Positions 26,385 through 34,879 of a stretch of DNA of 64,000 nt are shown in pieces; the first letter of the stretch is position 1; every line of letters starts with the position of its first letter. The stretch comes from Variovorax soli NBRC 106424. Lineage in GTDB: Bacteria; Pseudomonadota; Gammaproteobacteria; Burkholderiales; Burkholderiaceae_C. The stretch lies in assembly GCF_001591385.1 (NCBI RefSeq), contig NZ_BCUU01000005.1, positions 34,303-98,302 on the forward strand, in the 5' to 3' direction. The position numbers and the translations under genes were made by a program. Below the pieces are notes generated by a model, which was given only the letters and a program-made list of their open reading frames with translations, had not been told where the DNA came from and did not search any database.

Positions 26385-26714
26385 CGGCCGGTTCGGACTC
26401 TGCGGCTTGGCGTTCCTCGGGCTCCATCACCCGTCGCCCCTGCGCCGTCAACGGGTTGTGACGTAATCTGTACGTCCGCATAGGGCACGCAGGGGCCGAA
26501 CTGCTTGAGTTCGATCGTTGGCTGCTTCGGCCGCAGAAAGCGGCCCTTCCGATCGGGCCGTGCGTACTTCCGCAACGGGCCCGAACCCGGAGTTCGACCT
26601 ATCCAGATAGCCGACGTTCTTGCATGACCAGTCCCCCACTCTTACGGTGGCAGATGGCGGCGTTTCATATCCACAGCCAGGTCCTGGTGGCCAGGCGTTA
26701 CACGCGGCCTGCCC
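26385..26714. other. Gene-poor interval with hairpins
   Basis: About 330 bases between two convergent genes. It holds a perfect 6-bp stem with a 5-base loop at 26529-26545 (GGCCGC-AGAAA-GCGGCC), an overlapping inverted repeat CGGCCC...GGGCCG ending at 26560, and the second copy of the intergenic repeat. A short open frame on the minus strand through this region has no recognisable domain and I do not call it. Confidence 0.5.
26515..26549 (-). repeat. Copy 2 of a short diverged intergenic repeat
   Basis: Read on the minus strand, this gives AAGGGCCGCTTTC, a TGCGG core and CAGCCAACGA, the same blocks as 13731-13772 on the plus strand. The two copies differ by small indels. Confidence 0.45.
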
Positions 26715-27563
26715 TCAGTGCGCCATGAAGACCGGCACCGTCATCGACTCGAGCACACGGCGCGTTGCTCCGCCGAGCATCAGTTCGCGAAAGCGCGAGT
26801 GGCCGTACCCGCCCATCACCAGCAGGTCGGTATCCAGGTCGGCCAGGCGCGACAGCAAGGCATCGCCGATCTCGAAGTCGACCGTGTCGCGCTCGGCGCT
26901 CGCTGCCACGCCGTGGCGGCTCAGGTGCTGCAGCAGCAGCGGGACCTGCAGGTCCGCGCTCTCGTCTTCCTGCGCTGCGCCGGGCTTGCCATAGCTGACG
27001 ACGGTGACGTGCGCTGCCCGCGCCAGCGCCGGCAGCGCCGCGCGCACCGCCATCGAAGCCTCCCGGGAGCCATCCCACGCGACCACCACCCGCCGGGGCA
27101 TCCGGTCGAAGCGGCCCGCGTAGGGGTGCATGAGAACGGGACACCCCGTCTCCATCAGCACGCGCTGCGGCAGGGCGCCCAGCACCGGAAGGCTTTCGGG
27201 GTCGGAAGGATCGTGCTGGCCGACGATCACCAGGTCGCTGCAGCGCCCATGCCTGACCAGCGCGTCGATGACGACCATGTCGACCACCCTCACCTCGTGC
27301 TGGACCTGCTCGCCCACCTGCTCGCGAAAGCTGCGGCTGATGCGCTCGGTGCGCTCGGCCAGGAACTGCGCCGAGCGCGCCATGAAGTCCGAGGGCCCGC
27401 TGCTGAAGGCTTCGGCCGGAATGACGAGCCCGTCATACAGCCCGGAGGAAACGAGCCCGACCAGGTGCGCCTGGTGCGCCTTGGCCCACCGGACGGCGAA
27501 TGCAACGCGGTCGTTGCCGCGGGCGGAAGAATCCAGATGGACGAGGATGGTCCTGTAGCTCAT
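26715..27563 (-). CDS. Tandem-domain universal stress protein
   Basis: 282 residues, ATG at 27563 (MSYRTILVHLDSS). It contains two UspA domains. The first (residues about 1-145) starts with ILVHLDSSARG and has a degenerate nucleotide loop (IVGQHDPSDPE). The second (about 150-280) starts with RVVVAWDGSREA and ends with MGGYGHSRFRELMLGGATRRVL, a good G-2x-G-9x-G-(S/T) ATP-binding motif. It is divergent from hsp20, with two FNR/Anr-like sites between them. Tandem USPs are common in oxygen-limitation and general stress regulons. Confidence 0.92.
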   Translation of the reverse strand: MSYRTILVHLDSSARGNDRVAFAVRWAKAHQAHLVGLVSSGLYDGLVIPAEAFSSGPSDFMARSAQFLAERTERISRSFREQVGEQVQHEVRVVDMVVIDALVRHGRCSDLVIVGQHDPSDPESLPVLGALPQRVLMETGCPVLMHPYAGRFDRMPRRVVVAWDGSREASMAVRAALPALARAAHVTVVSYGKPGAAQEDESADLQVPLLLQHLSRHGVAASAERDTVDFEIGDALLSRLADLDTDLLVMGGYGHSRFRELMLGGATRRVLESMTVPVFMAH

Positions 27564-27655
27564 GGTCTGCTCCATTGGGCGAGTCTTTCTGCAATCCGCG
27601 ATGCGGGTCCCGCGGCGAACTGCGGCCATCGTCCGCCCCCCGTTGCCCGGCACAT

Positions 27656-27669
27656 TTGACGTGCATCAA
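27656..27669. promoter_or_regulatory. FNR/Anr-like box 1
   Basis: TTGAC-GTGC-ATCAA matches the FNR consensus TTGAT-N4-ATCAA at nine of ten defined positions. It lies between the divergent USP gene (94 bases away) and hsp20. Confidence 0.55.
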
Positions 27670-27718
27670 GAAAAGCCTCGCTACCCTCCCTCGCCTGCAG
27701 CGCGCAATCGGCTTTGGT

Positions 27719-27732
27719 TTGACGCAGCGCAA
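27719..27732 (+). promoter_or_regulatory. FNR/Anr-like box 2 with -10 element
   Basis: TTGAC-GCAG-CGCAA is a weaker FNR-type site. A TACATT hexamer at 27755-27760 would set transcription near 27767, placing the centre of this box at about -41.5, the class II activation position. Confidence 0.45.
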
Positions 27733-27835
27733 AGACTGCGCGGCCGCTCGTTCCTACATTGAGCCTGCCTGGCCGGATTCGCAGTGGCGCGTTGTCCAAG
27801 GGCCAGCGAACCGATCAACCCTGGAAGGACGCACC

Positions 27836-28261
27836 ATGAACTCGCTGACACGACTGGACCGCATCGAATCCATGTTTCCCGAACTCTTCCGGCGCTGGGC
27901 CCGGCCCATGCCGTTCTTCGAAGACGTCGAGCTTCCGGCGGACATCCGGATCGACGTCACCGAGAACGACAAGGAATTCATCGTGACCGCCGACCTGCCC
28001 GGCGCCAGGAAGGACGACGTGCATGTTTCCGTCGACGGCAACTACGTCTCGATCTCGGCCGAGGTGAAGAAGGACGAGGAGAAGAAGGAAGGCCGGTCGA
28101 TCATCAAGGAGACCTATCGCGGCAGCATGTCGCGGGGCTTCACGCTGGCCAGCGAGGTGGACGACAAGGCCTCGATCGCCAGGATGGAAGACGGCGTGCT
28201 TCGGCTGACCCTGCCCAAGCGCCATGGCGCGGGCGGCAGCAAGCAGCTCACCATTCAGTGA
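27836..28261 (+). CDS. Hsp20 / alpha-crystallin family small heat-shock protein
   Basis: 141 residues, ATG 27836 with GGAAGGA upstream. The alpha-crystallin domain runs from about residue 38 (ADIRIDVTENDKEFIVTADL) to the C-terminus, with the conserved LPGARKDDVHVSV, GSMSRGFTLASEVD and DGVLRLTLPK motifs. The C-terminal I-x-I-type anchor is reduced to LTIQ. It acts as an ATP-independent holdase in the cytoplasm. It begins a plus-strand stress operon and its promoter region carries FNR/Anr-like boxes, so induction under low oxygen is likely. Confidence 0.93.
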   Translation: MNSLTRLDRIESMFPELFRRWARPMPFFEDVELPADIRIDVTENDKEFIVTADLPGARKDDVHVSVDGNYVSISAEVKKDEEKKEGRSIIKETYRGSMSRGFTLASEVDDKASIARMEDGVLRLTLPKRHGAGGSKQLTIQ

Positions 28262-28290
28262 ACGGCCGGAACCGACCGGCCGCAAACGCC

Positions 28291-28773
28291 ATGTACAGCA
28301 AGATTCTGGTACCAGTGGACGGCAGCCACACCGGCAAGCTCGGCGTGCAGGAAGCCATCCGGCTGGCCGCATCGCAAAAGGTGCCGGCCCGCCTGCGGCT
28401 GATCCACGTGATCGACGACTTTCCGATGCTGGTGGAAATGTCCAGCGTCGTGAGCTTCGACAAGGCCATGCACGTGCTGCGCGAGAGCGGGCAGGCCATC
28501 CTCGAGCAGGCCAGGCAGCTGGCCAGCGCAGCCGACGTGCATGCCGACGTGACCCTGCGCGAGGCGACCGGCAAGCGCATCGCCACCGAGGTCCTGGCGG
28601 AAGCCAGGGAATCGGGCTGCGACCTCATCGTGATGGGAACCCATGGGCGACGCGGCCTCACCCGCGTGGCACTGGGCAGCGACGCCGACATGGTGGTCGC
28701 CGCCAGCCACGTCCCGGTGCTGCTGGTGCGCGGCCAGGACAAGCCGGATGAAGGCAAGGGAGCAGGCACGTGA
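28291..28773 (+). CDS. Single-domain universal stress protein
   Basis: 160 residues with one UspA domain: MYSKILVPVDGSHTGKLG at the N-terminus, VIDDF with the usual Asp, and MGTHGRRGLTRVALGSDADMVV, a G-2x-G-9x-G-S ATP-binding loop, followed by HVPVLLVRG. A FDKAMHVLRESGQAILEQA helix lies between. It starts 29 bases after hsp20 in the same operon. Confidence 0.93.
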   Translation: MYSKILVPVDGSHTGKLGVQEAIRLAASQKVPARLRLIHVIDDFPMLVEMSSVVSFDKAMHVLRESGQAILEQARQLASAADVHADVTLREATGKRIATEVLAEARESGCDLIVMGTHGRRGLTRVALGSDADMVVAASHVPVLLVRGQDKPDEGKGAGT

Positions 28774-28840
28774 AGCCGGACGCGGGCTATCGCAGGCCGG
28801 CTGCGCGCACCATGGGCTCGTTCGCTGCAGGAGAAATCAG

Positions 28841-29371
28841 ATGAGCAGGATCCTGGTGGTCAGCTTTTCATGGACGGGCACGTGCACCCGCCTGGCCAAG
28901 CTCATGTGCAGCCAGCAGCCGGGCTGGCAGCTTGGCGAGATCCGCCTGGAGAAGCCGCGCAAGGGCCAGGCCGGCTATTGGCGCTGCGTGCTGGATTCCG
29001 TCTTGCGGCTTCGCCCGGCCATTCGCTACGAAGGGCCGTTTCCGCGCGACTTCGATGCCGTGGTGCTCGTCTCGCCGATCTGGGCCTTCAGCCTGGCCGG
29101 GCCGATGCGAAGCTTCGTCCACACCCGGCGCGAGCATCTGCCCGACGTTGCGGTGATCTCCGTGATGGGCGGCGCCGGCGCAGCCAACGCCGTGCGCGAG
29201 GTCGAGCGCATCATCGGCCGGCCGAGCGCGCTGCATGCCGCCTTCACCATGCAGGACGTCGAGAGCGGCCATGCCGGCATCGGGTCCAGAAGGTTCGGCG
29301 ACGCCCTGCGCGAGCTGGAGGACTCCAAGCATCCCGAAAGCTTTGCCGCCCTCTCGCCCCGCCCCGCGTGA
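28841..29371 (+). CDS. Flavodoxin-like FMN-binding protein
   Basis: 176 residues, ATG at 28841 with GCAGGAGA upstream. RILVVSFSWTGTCTRLAK is the flavodoxin phosphate-binding loop (S-x-T-G-T), AVVLVSPIWAFSLAGPMRSF corresponds to the second FMN loop and ISVMGGAGAANAVREVE to the third. Such short flavodoxin-family proteins are electron carriers or NAD(P)H:quinone-type reductases. The position inside a stress operon suggests redox protection. The substrate is unknown. Confidence 0.82.
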   Translation: MSRILVVSFSWTGTCTRLAKLMCSQQPGWQLGEIRLEKPRKGQAGYWRCVLDSVLRLRPAIRYEGPFPRDFDAVVLVSPIWAFSLAGPMRSFVHTRREHLPDVAVISVMGGAGAANAVREVERIIGRPSALHAAFTMQDVESGHAGIGSRRFGDALRELEDSKHPESFAALSPRPA

Positions 29372-29422
29372 GCCGGCCCTGCATGAGCCATCGCACACAC
29401 ACACCAGCGACAGAGGACGTCC

Positions 29423-29797
29423 ATGAAGCATCTCACGCGCGAACAACGCAACGCACTGGCTCGGCAGCTCGACACGATGCGCCGACAGGTGCTCGACGAA
29501 CTGAGCAACAGCACACCCGGTACCTTCGCCCAGCCCGCCCTCAACGCGGGTCAGGAAGTGCACACGCGTGCCGACGAAGCCGAGGCCGAGCGCGAAGACG
29601 GCGTGCACCAGGCCGAGATCGAGATCGACCGCCGGCGGCTGCAAGACATCGAACGGGCCCAGCTGCGGCTGAGCGAGGGGCGCTACGGCATCTGTGCCAC
29701 CTGCGGGATGGAGATTCCCGCCGCACGCCTGCTCGCCCAGCCCACCGCCATCCGCTGCGCGGCGTGCCAGGCCGAGCTGGAAGCCCGGTCGCGCTAG
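29423..29797 (+). CDS. TraR/DksA-family zinc-finger protein
   Basis: 124 residues. A long helical N-terminal hairpin (residues about 1-80, with DEAEAEREDGVHQAEIEIDR at the tip) precedes the C4 zinc finger, CATCGMEIPAARLL followed by CAAC. DksA-type proteins bind the secondary channel of RNA polymerase and modulate the stringent response; the acidic Asp residues at the coiled-coil tip are the functional ones in DksA. This short version is probably a specialised paralogue for the stress block. Confidence 0.9.
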   Translation: MKHLTREQRNALARQLDTMRRQVLDELSNSTPGTFAQPALNAGQEVHTRADEAEAEREDGVHQAEIEIDRRRLQDIERAQLRLSEGRYGICATCGMEIPAARLLAQPTAIRCAACQAELEARSR

Positions 29798-29809
29798 GCA
29801 CGGATCAGC

Positions 29810-32506
29810 ATGAGCCTGCGCAACCTGGCCCAGTTGATGTCGCCGGCCTCGGTGGCCGTGTTCGGTGCTTCGAACCGGCCGTGCAGCGTCGGTGCCACGG
29901 TCTGGCACAACCTCCGGCAGGGGCGCTTCGCGGGTCCGCTCTGGCCGGTGAACCCCAAGCACTCGCAACTCGATGGCGTGGCGGTCTACCAGAATGCCCA
30001 GCAGCTGCCCGGGGTGCCGGAACTGGCCCTGCTGTGCACGCCGCCGCGCACCCTTGCGCCCCTGGTCAAGCAGCTCGGCGAAATGGGCACCCGCGCGGTG
30101 GTGGTCTACACCGCCGGCCTGAACGCGCAGCAGCGCCAGGCCATGCTGGAGGCCGCCCGCCCTCACCTGCTTCGGGTGCTGGGCCCCAACGGCATCGGCC
30201 TGATCAACCCCTATGCCGAACTCAACGCCAGCTTTTCCCACTGCGGCGCCCAGCCGGGCAAGCTGGCGTTCGTCTCGCAATCGGGCGCGCTGGTCACCGC
30301 GGTGCTCGATTGGGCCCGGGGCCGCGGCATCGGCTTTTCGAGCGTGGTGTCCCTGGGCGAGCAGGCCGATGTGGATTTCGGCGACATGCTGGACTACCTG
30401 GCCGGCGATCCGCAGACGCGCGCCATCCTGCTGTACATCGAATCGATCAAGGCGCCACGCAAGTTCATGTCGGCCGCACGTGCGGCCGCGCGCAACAAGC
30501 CGGTGATCGTGGTCAAGGGCGGGCGGTCCAGCCCGGGGCAGCGGGCCGCGGCCTCGCACACCGGCGCGCTCGCCACGTCCGACCGCGTCTACGACGCCGC
30601 CATCCGCCGTGCAGGCATGCTGCGCGTGGAGACGCTGCAGGCGCTGTTCGGCGCCGCCCAGGCCCTGGCGCACCTGCGCTTCACGCCCACGGAAGACCTG
30701 ATGGTGGTCACCAACGGCGGCGGCGCCGGTGTGCTGGCGGCCGACGCGGCTGCGCGCCTGGGCGTGAACCTGGCCGAGCTCGGCCCGACGCTCGGCGCCC
30801 GGCTCGATGCATGCCTGCCGCCCGGATGGTCCGGCACCAACCCGGTGGACATCGTCGGCGATGCGCCCGCCAGCCGTTATGTCGACGCCGTCCGATGCCT
30901 GCTCGCCGCCGCACCGAAGGCCACCGTGCTCTTCCTGCACGCGCCGACGGCTATCGTGCGCAGCGAGGAAGTCGCCAAGGGGGTGCTGCCCTTGCTCGAA
31001 GAAGCACGGGGGCGCGTCATGACCTGCTGGCTGGGCGATGCCGCCGTGGCGAGGGCGCGCGAGCTGACCGCGCAGGCCGGCATTGCCGACTACGCCACGC
31101 CCGAGGAAGCGGTACATGCCTTTGCGGCATTGCAGACCTACAGGCGCAACCAGGAAGCGCTGATGCAGACGCCGGAATCCAGCGCGAACGCCGGGCCAGG
31201 CAAGGCGCAGGCCATGTCCGTGATTTCCACTGCCTTGAAGGAAGGCCGGGGATGGCTCAGCCAGGCGCAGGCCTTCGCCGTGCTGGCGGCCTACGGCGTG
31301 CCGGTCATCGAGGGCGAGACCGTGGCGCCGGATACGCGCTCGGTGCTGGAAGCCGCGGCCCGGCTGGGCTACCCGGTGGCGCTGAAGGCTGCGTCCGCCC
31401 AACTCATCCACAAGTCCGACGTGGGCGGGGTGTGCCTCGGCATTGCGGACCCGCCGGCTCTTGAGCGCGCGGTGGAGATCATGCGCGCCAGCGTCGCCCT
31501 CGCCCGGCCCGACGTGACCATCGAAGGCTTCACGGTGCAGGCCATGGCGCAGCGCCCGAAGGCCCGCGACGTCATCGTGGGGGCCGGCATCGACCCGGTG
31601 TTCGGGCCGGTGATCCTGTGCGGGCAAGGCGGCACCGCGGTCGAGGTGATGGACGATTGCGCCATCGCCCTGCCGCCGTTGAACCGCGGCCTGGCGAGCG
31701 AGCTGATCGGGCGCACCGGCCTGCCGCGGCTGCTGGGTGCCTGGCGCGACAGGCCCGCCGCGAAACAGCAGGCGCTGCAGGATGTGCTGGTGGCTGTTTC
31801 CAGCATGCTGGCGCAGCTGCCCATGCTGGCCGAGCTGGACATCAACCCGCTGCTGGTCGACGAGCATGGCGCCCTGGCCCTGGATGCACGGATCCGCCTG
31901 GCCCCGGATTCACCCTGCGGCATCGAACGGTTCGCCATCCTGCCCTACCCGGCCGACTGGGTGCGCACGCTCGAATGGCAAGGCCGGCAGGTGACCTTGC
32001 GCCCCATCCGCCCGGAAGACGAGCCGCAGCACGCGCGCTTTCTGGAGAGCGCGCCGCCCGAGGACATGCGCATGCGCTTCTTCTGCGCCCGCCATGCGCC
32101 GGCGCACACCGAGCTGGCCCGCCTGACGCAGATCGACTACGACCGCGAGATGGCCTTCATCATCGAGGCGAAGGACGCACGCGGCCAGGACGAAACGCTG
32201 GCGGTCGGGCGCACCGTCAGCGACCCCGACCTGGTGGAGGCGGAGTTCGCCTTGATGGTCCGCTCCGACCTCAAGCGCCACGGGCTTGGACGCCTGCTCC
32301 TGGTTGAACTGATCCGCCATGCCCGCCACCGTGGCATCGAACGGCTGTCCGGTATCGTGCTGCGGGAAAACCTTGCCATGCTGGCGCTGGCGCGAGACCT
32401 CGGCTTTGTCGAAGAAGCGGACGCCGCGACGGCGCCCGACGCCCGGCGCGTGGTGCTGCATCTGCGCGAGAGCGCCGGCGCACCCGCTCCTTCAGTCGTC
32501 TCTTAA
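29810..32506 (+). CDS. Acetate-CoA ligase (ADP-forming)-like protein fused to GNAT acetyltransferase (Pat/PatZ type)
   Basis: 898 residues, the standard length of Pat-type protein lysine acetyltransferases. Domains in order: CoA-binding (about 1-130, VAVFGASNRPCSVGA), succinyl-CoA ligase-like (about 150-300; the conserved His is in AAASHTGAL), a second ligase-like domain (300-450), ATP-grasp (about 480-700, GYPVALKAASAQLIHKSDVG, ELDINPLLV) and GNAT (about 720-890, VTLRPIRPEDEPQHARFL, GLGRLLLVELIRHARHRG). E. coli PatZ acetylates Acs and other proteins. Here the gene follows a dksA-like gene in a stress operon, suggesting acetylation control under energy limitation. Whether the ligase half is active is not visible. 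Confidence 0.9.
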   Translation: MSLRNLAQLMSPASVAVFGASNRPCSVGATVWHNLRQGRFAGPLWPVNPKHSQLDGVAVYQNAQQLPGVPELALLCTPPRTLAPLVKQLGEMGTRAVVVYTAGLNAQQRQAMLEAARPHLLRVLGPNGIGLINPYAELNASFSHCGAQPGKLAFVSQSGALVTAVLDWARGRGIGFSSVVSLGEQADVDFGDMLDYLAGDPQTRAILLYIESIKAPRKFMSAARAAARNKPVIVVKGGRSSPGQRAAASHTGALATSDRVYDAAIRRAGMLRVETLQALFGAAQALAHLRFTPTEDLMVVTNGGGAGVLAADAAARLGVNLAELGPTLGARLDACLPPGWSGTNPVDIVGDAPASRYVDAVRCLLAAAPKATVLFLHAPTAIVRSEEVAKGVLPLLEEARGRVMTCWLGDAAVARARELTAQAGIADYATPEEAVHAFAALQTYRRNQEALMQTPESSANAGPGKAQAMSVISTALKEGRGWLSQAQAFAVLAAYGVPVIEGETVAPDTRSVLEAAARLGYPVALKAASAQLIHKSDVGGVCLGIADPPALERAVEIMRASVALARPDVTIEGFTVQAMAQRPKARDVIVGAGIDPVFGPVILCGQGGTAVEVMDDCAIALPPLNRGLASELIGRTGLPRLLGAWRDRPAAKQQALQDVLVAVSSMLAQLPMLAELDINPLLVDEHGALALDARIRLAPDSPCGIERFAILPYPADWVRTLEWQGRQVTLRPIRPEDEPQHARFLESAPPEDMRMRFFCARHAPAHTELARLTQIDYDREMAFIIEAKDARGQDETLAVGRTVSDPDLVEAEFALMVRSDLKRHGLGRLLLVELIRHARHRGIERLSGIVLRENLAMLALARDLGFVEEADAATAPDARRVVLHLRESAGAPAPSVVS

Positions 32507-32532
32507 GCAAAAACAAATCTCTGCGCGCGACG

Positions 32533-32778
32533 ATGGCCGGATTTCGCCGGGAGGCCAATTTGCGCCCTTCATTGCCAGTCAGGTTCCGCGGACGACCCAA
32601 GTCCGAGTTTCGCCAGCGCGCTGCACGCATGTTTGCCGGCGCGGTCATCGTCACCGTGGTGCTCGCCGCGCTGGCCCTCCAGTGCGACATCTACCAGGCT
32701 GCCGGCGGCAACGGACTGCAGTTCGACGGTTCGGCATTGCGGCAGCTGCTGAGGTCCATCGGTCGCGAAAACCGGTGA
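32533..32778 (+). CDS. Small membrane protein of unknown function
   Basis: 81 codons. One hydrophobic stretch (MFAGAVIVTVVLAALAL, about residues 33-49) follows a strongly basic N-terminus (RFRGRPKSEFRQRAAR), giving a plausible single-span topology with the N-terminus inside. I recognise no domain. The ribosome site is weak. It lies between the acetyltransferase gene and the two-component system and could be a small regulator of either. Confidence 0.4.
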   Translation: MAGFRREANLRPSLPVRFRGRPKSEFRQRAARMFAGAVIVTVVLAALALQCDIYQAAGGNGLQFDGSALRQLLRSIGRENR

Positions 32779-32838
32779 CGCAGCAGCCCATCCGCAGGAA
32801 GATCGCAGCAACCTCGTTCACACGGACCCTGCCCGCCA

Positions 32839-33513
32839 ATGCGACTGATGATCGTCGAGGATGACAACCTGCTGGGCGATGCGATCGCCCAAGGCCTGCG
32901 CCAGCGCGGGCATGCCGTGGATTGGTTCCAGAACGGCGCGCTGGCCGACGGGGCGCTGTCGAGTGCGCCGTTCGATGCCATCGTGCTCGACCTGGGGCTT
33001 CCGGGCGGGGACGGCATGACCTGGCTGCAGCGCTGGCGCGAAGGCGGACTGAAGACGCCCCTGCTCGTGTTGACCGCGCGCGACGGTGTGGACCAGCGCA
33101 TTGCCGGGCTGGACGCCGGTGCCGACGACTACCTGGTCAAGCCCATCGCGATCGACGAACTTGCCGCCCGCCTGCGGGCCCTGGTGCGACGGGCCGCGGG
33201 CCATGCCGAGGCGCTTTGGCAGCATGGCGCGCTGGAATACGATCCGGCCAGCAAGCTCGTGCGCTGGCGCGGGGAAAGCGTCGATCTGACGGGGCGCGAA
33301 CTTGCGCTGCTCGAGGTGTTCCTGATGCAGTCGCAGCGCGTGCTGTCCAAGTCCTACCTGCTCGAGAAGCTGTACGACTGGAGCGGCTCCGAGCCCGAGG
33401 GCAACGCCTTGGAGGTCCATATCCACCACCTGCGCCGCAAGATCGACCCCGGCATCATCAGGACCGTGCGGGGCGTGGGCTACGCGCTGGGCACGGGCGA
33501 GGCCACGCCATGA
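32839..33513 (+). CDS. OmpR/PhoB-family response regulator (QseB/PmrA-like)
   Basis: 224 residues. The receiver domain (1-115) has the acidic pocket VEDD, the phospho-acceptor Asp at 51 (IVLDLGLPGGDG), Thr in LVLTARD and the Lys in DYLVKP. The C-terminal winged helix (about 125-220) has LTGRELALLEVF, VLSKSYLLEKLYDW, NALEVHIHHLRRKI and RTVRGVGYAL. This pattern is the QseB/PmrA subfamily. The stop overlaps the kinase start (ATGA). A PmrA-type direct-repeat box lies in front of the convergent hemolysin-ligase operon, which is the likely target. Confidence 0.93.
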   Translation: MRLMIVEDDNLLGDAIAQGLRQRGHAVDWFQNGALADGALSSAPFDAIVLDLGLPGGDGMTWLQRWREGGLKTPLLVLTARDGVDQRIAGLDAGADDYLVKPIAIDELAARLRALVRRAAGHAEALWQHGALEYDPASKLVRWRGESVDLTGRELALLEVFLMQSQRVLSKSYLLEKLYDWSGSEPEGNALEVHIHHLRRKIDPGIIRTVRGVGYALGTGEATP

Positions 33514-34865
33514 GCCTGCAACGCAGGCTGTTGCTCTACCTGCTGGTCTGCGCCCCGCTCGTGTGGGGGGTCGCGCTGGTCTTCTCCATCCGGCAGGCAC
33601 GGCTGGAGGTCAACGAGATGTTCGACACCGAGTTGATTCGTCTGGCGCGCCAGATCGAAGCCACGCTCGAGAACGCGCAGTCGCACCAGACGGTGACGTT
33701 GCCGCCGCCACCCGCGGAAGGCGCACCCAACGCCGGCCAATCCGATGTGCGGGACCTGGCAGTCGCCGTCTGGAACAGCGAGGGACGCGTGTCGTTGTCC
33801 GACAACGAAGGCATCGCCCTGCCCTACAGGCCCGATGCCACCGGATTCGTCGAGGTTCTGGTGGATGGAGATCCATGGCGCGTGTACTACGTCAGATCGC
33901 CCGAGAAGGGCTGGGTCGTTGCCGCAGGTCAAGCCGCATACGAGCGCGACGAGCTGGTCTACGGCCTCACGCTCGCGCAGGTCGTGCCATGGTTGCTGGT
34001 GCTGCCCGTGCTTCTCCTGGTCATGACCTGGGCAGTGCGCCGGGCGCTCGCGCCCATGCGCCATCTCACGGCCGAGCTGGCCCGGCGCGACGCGCAGGAC
34101 TTGCGGCCCGTGGCTGGCGAGCGTGCACCCGCGGAACTCAAGCCCTTGCTGGCCGCCATGAACGGGCTGTTTGCTCGGATCGAGGAATTGCTCGTGCGCG
34201 AGCGCCGGTTCACGGCCGACGCCGCGCATGAGCTGCGCACGCCGCTGGCGGTGCTCGGAGCGCAGTGGGACGTGGTCCGCCATGCTGCCAGCGCCAAGGA
34301 GCGCCTGCAGGCAGAAGAGCAGCTGAGCAAGGGGCTCGACCGGATGGGCCGGCTGGTCACGCAGATGCTGTCGCTGTCCCGTGCGGAGTCGGGCAACACG
34401 CCCGCCATGAAGACCGAGATCGACTGGCACGCCATCGTGGAGCAGGCCATGAGCGATTGCCTTTCCCTGGCCGAGCGCAGAAGCATCGAGCTCTCCTGCG
34501 AATGGCCGCCGCCGGGCGTTCATCCGATGCCTTTGCTCGGCGACCAGTACCTGCTGACCGTGCTGCTTCGCAACCTGCTGGACAACGCGGTTCGATATGC
34601 GCCGCAGGCAAGCGCGGTCGTGCTGCGCATCGGGCGCGAGCATCTGGAGGTCGAGAACGGGGGAGCGCCGCTGTCCGAGGAGCAGCTTCTGCGCCTGGGG
34701 GAGCGCTTCCACAGGCCGGACGGCCAGGCCGAAGTCGGCAGCGGCCTGGGCGTCTCGATCGTGCGCCGCATCGCCCAGTTGCACGGCCTGGAACTGGTGG
34801 TCGGTTCGCGCAAGGACGGCACGGGTGTGCGCGCCGTGCTGCAGTTCGACGCGGCCCACCGCTGA
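33510..34865 (+). CDS. Sensor histidine kinase (QseC/PmrB-like)
   Basis: 451 residues. Transmembrane segments at about 8-26 and 155-177 enclose a periplasmic sensor of about 125 residues with a proline-rich stretch (TVTLPPPPAEG). A HAMP-like linker is followed by the H-box FTADAAHELRTPLAVLG, phospho-acceptor His at 240. The N-box is LLRNLLDNAVRYAP, the G-box GSGLGVSIVRRIA, and the F-box region is ERFHRPDG. All kinase motifs look intact. The kinase is coupled to the response regulator by a 4-base overlap. The signal is unknown; QseC/PmrB relatives sense metals, pH or catecholamine-like molecules. Confidence 0.93.
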   Translation: MSLQRRLLLYLLVCAPLVWGVALVFSIRQARLEVNEMFDTELIRLARQIEATLENAQSHQTVTLPPPPAEGAPNAGQSDVRDLAVAVWNSEGRVSLSDNEGIALPYRPDATGFVEVLVDGDPWRVYYVRSPEKGWVVAAGQAAYERDELVYGLTLAQVVPWLLVLPVLLLVMTWAVRRALAPMRHLTAELARRDAQDLRPVAGERAPAELKPLLAAMNGLFARIEELLVRERRFTADAAHELRTPLAVLGAQWDVVRHAASAKERLQAEEQLSKGLDRMGRLVTQMLSLSRAESGNTPAMKTEIDWHAIVEQAMSDCLSLAERRSIELSCEWPPPGVHPMPLLGDQYLLTVLLRNLLDNAVRYAPQASAVVLRIGREHLEVENGGAPLSEEQLLRLGERFHRPDGQAEVGSGLGVSIVRRIAQLHGLELVVGSRKDGTGVRAVLQFDAAHR

Positions 34866-34879
34866 TTCGGACGCGCGTC

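Noticed and set aside
26448..26639. 63-codon minus-strand frame containing the intergenic repeat
   Set aside because: It overlaps hairpins and the repeat copy, and has no domain; more likely a non-coding element.
28868..31867. A 999-codon open frame on the minus strand opposite the flavodoxin and Pat-type genes
   Set aside because: Translation is low-complexity, rich in Arg, His, Gly and Gln, with no domain. It mirrors the high-GC third positions of well-supported plus-strand genes.
32501..32838. Search for a PmrA-type box upstream of the response regulator (autoregulation)
   Set aside because: Only a single TTAAG at the stop of the preceding gene was seen, with no second half-site at an 11-base period.
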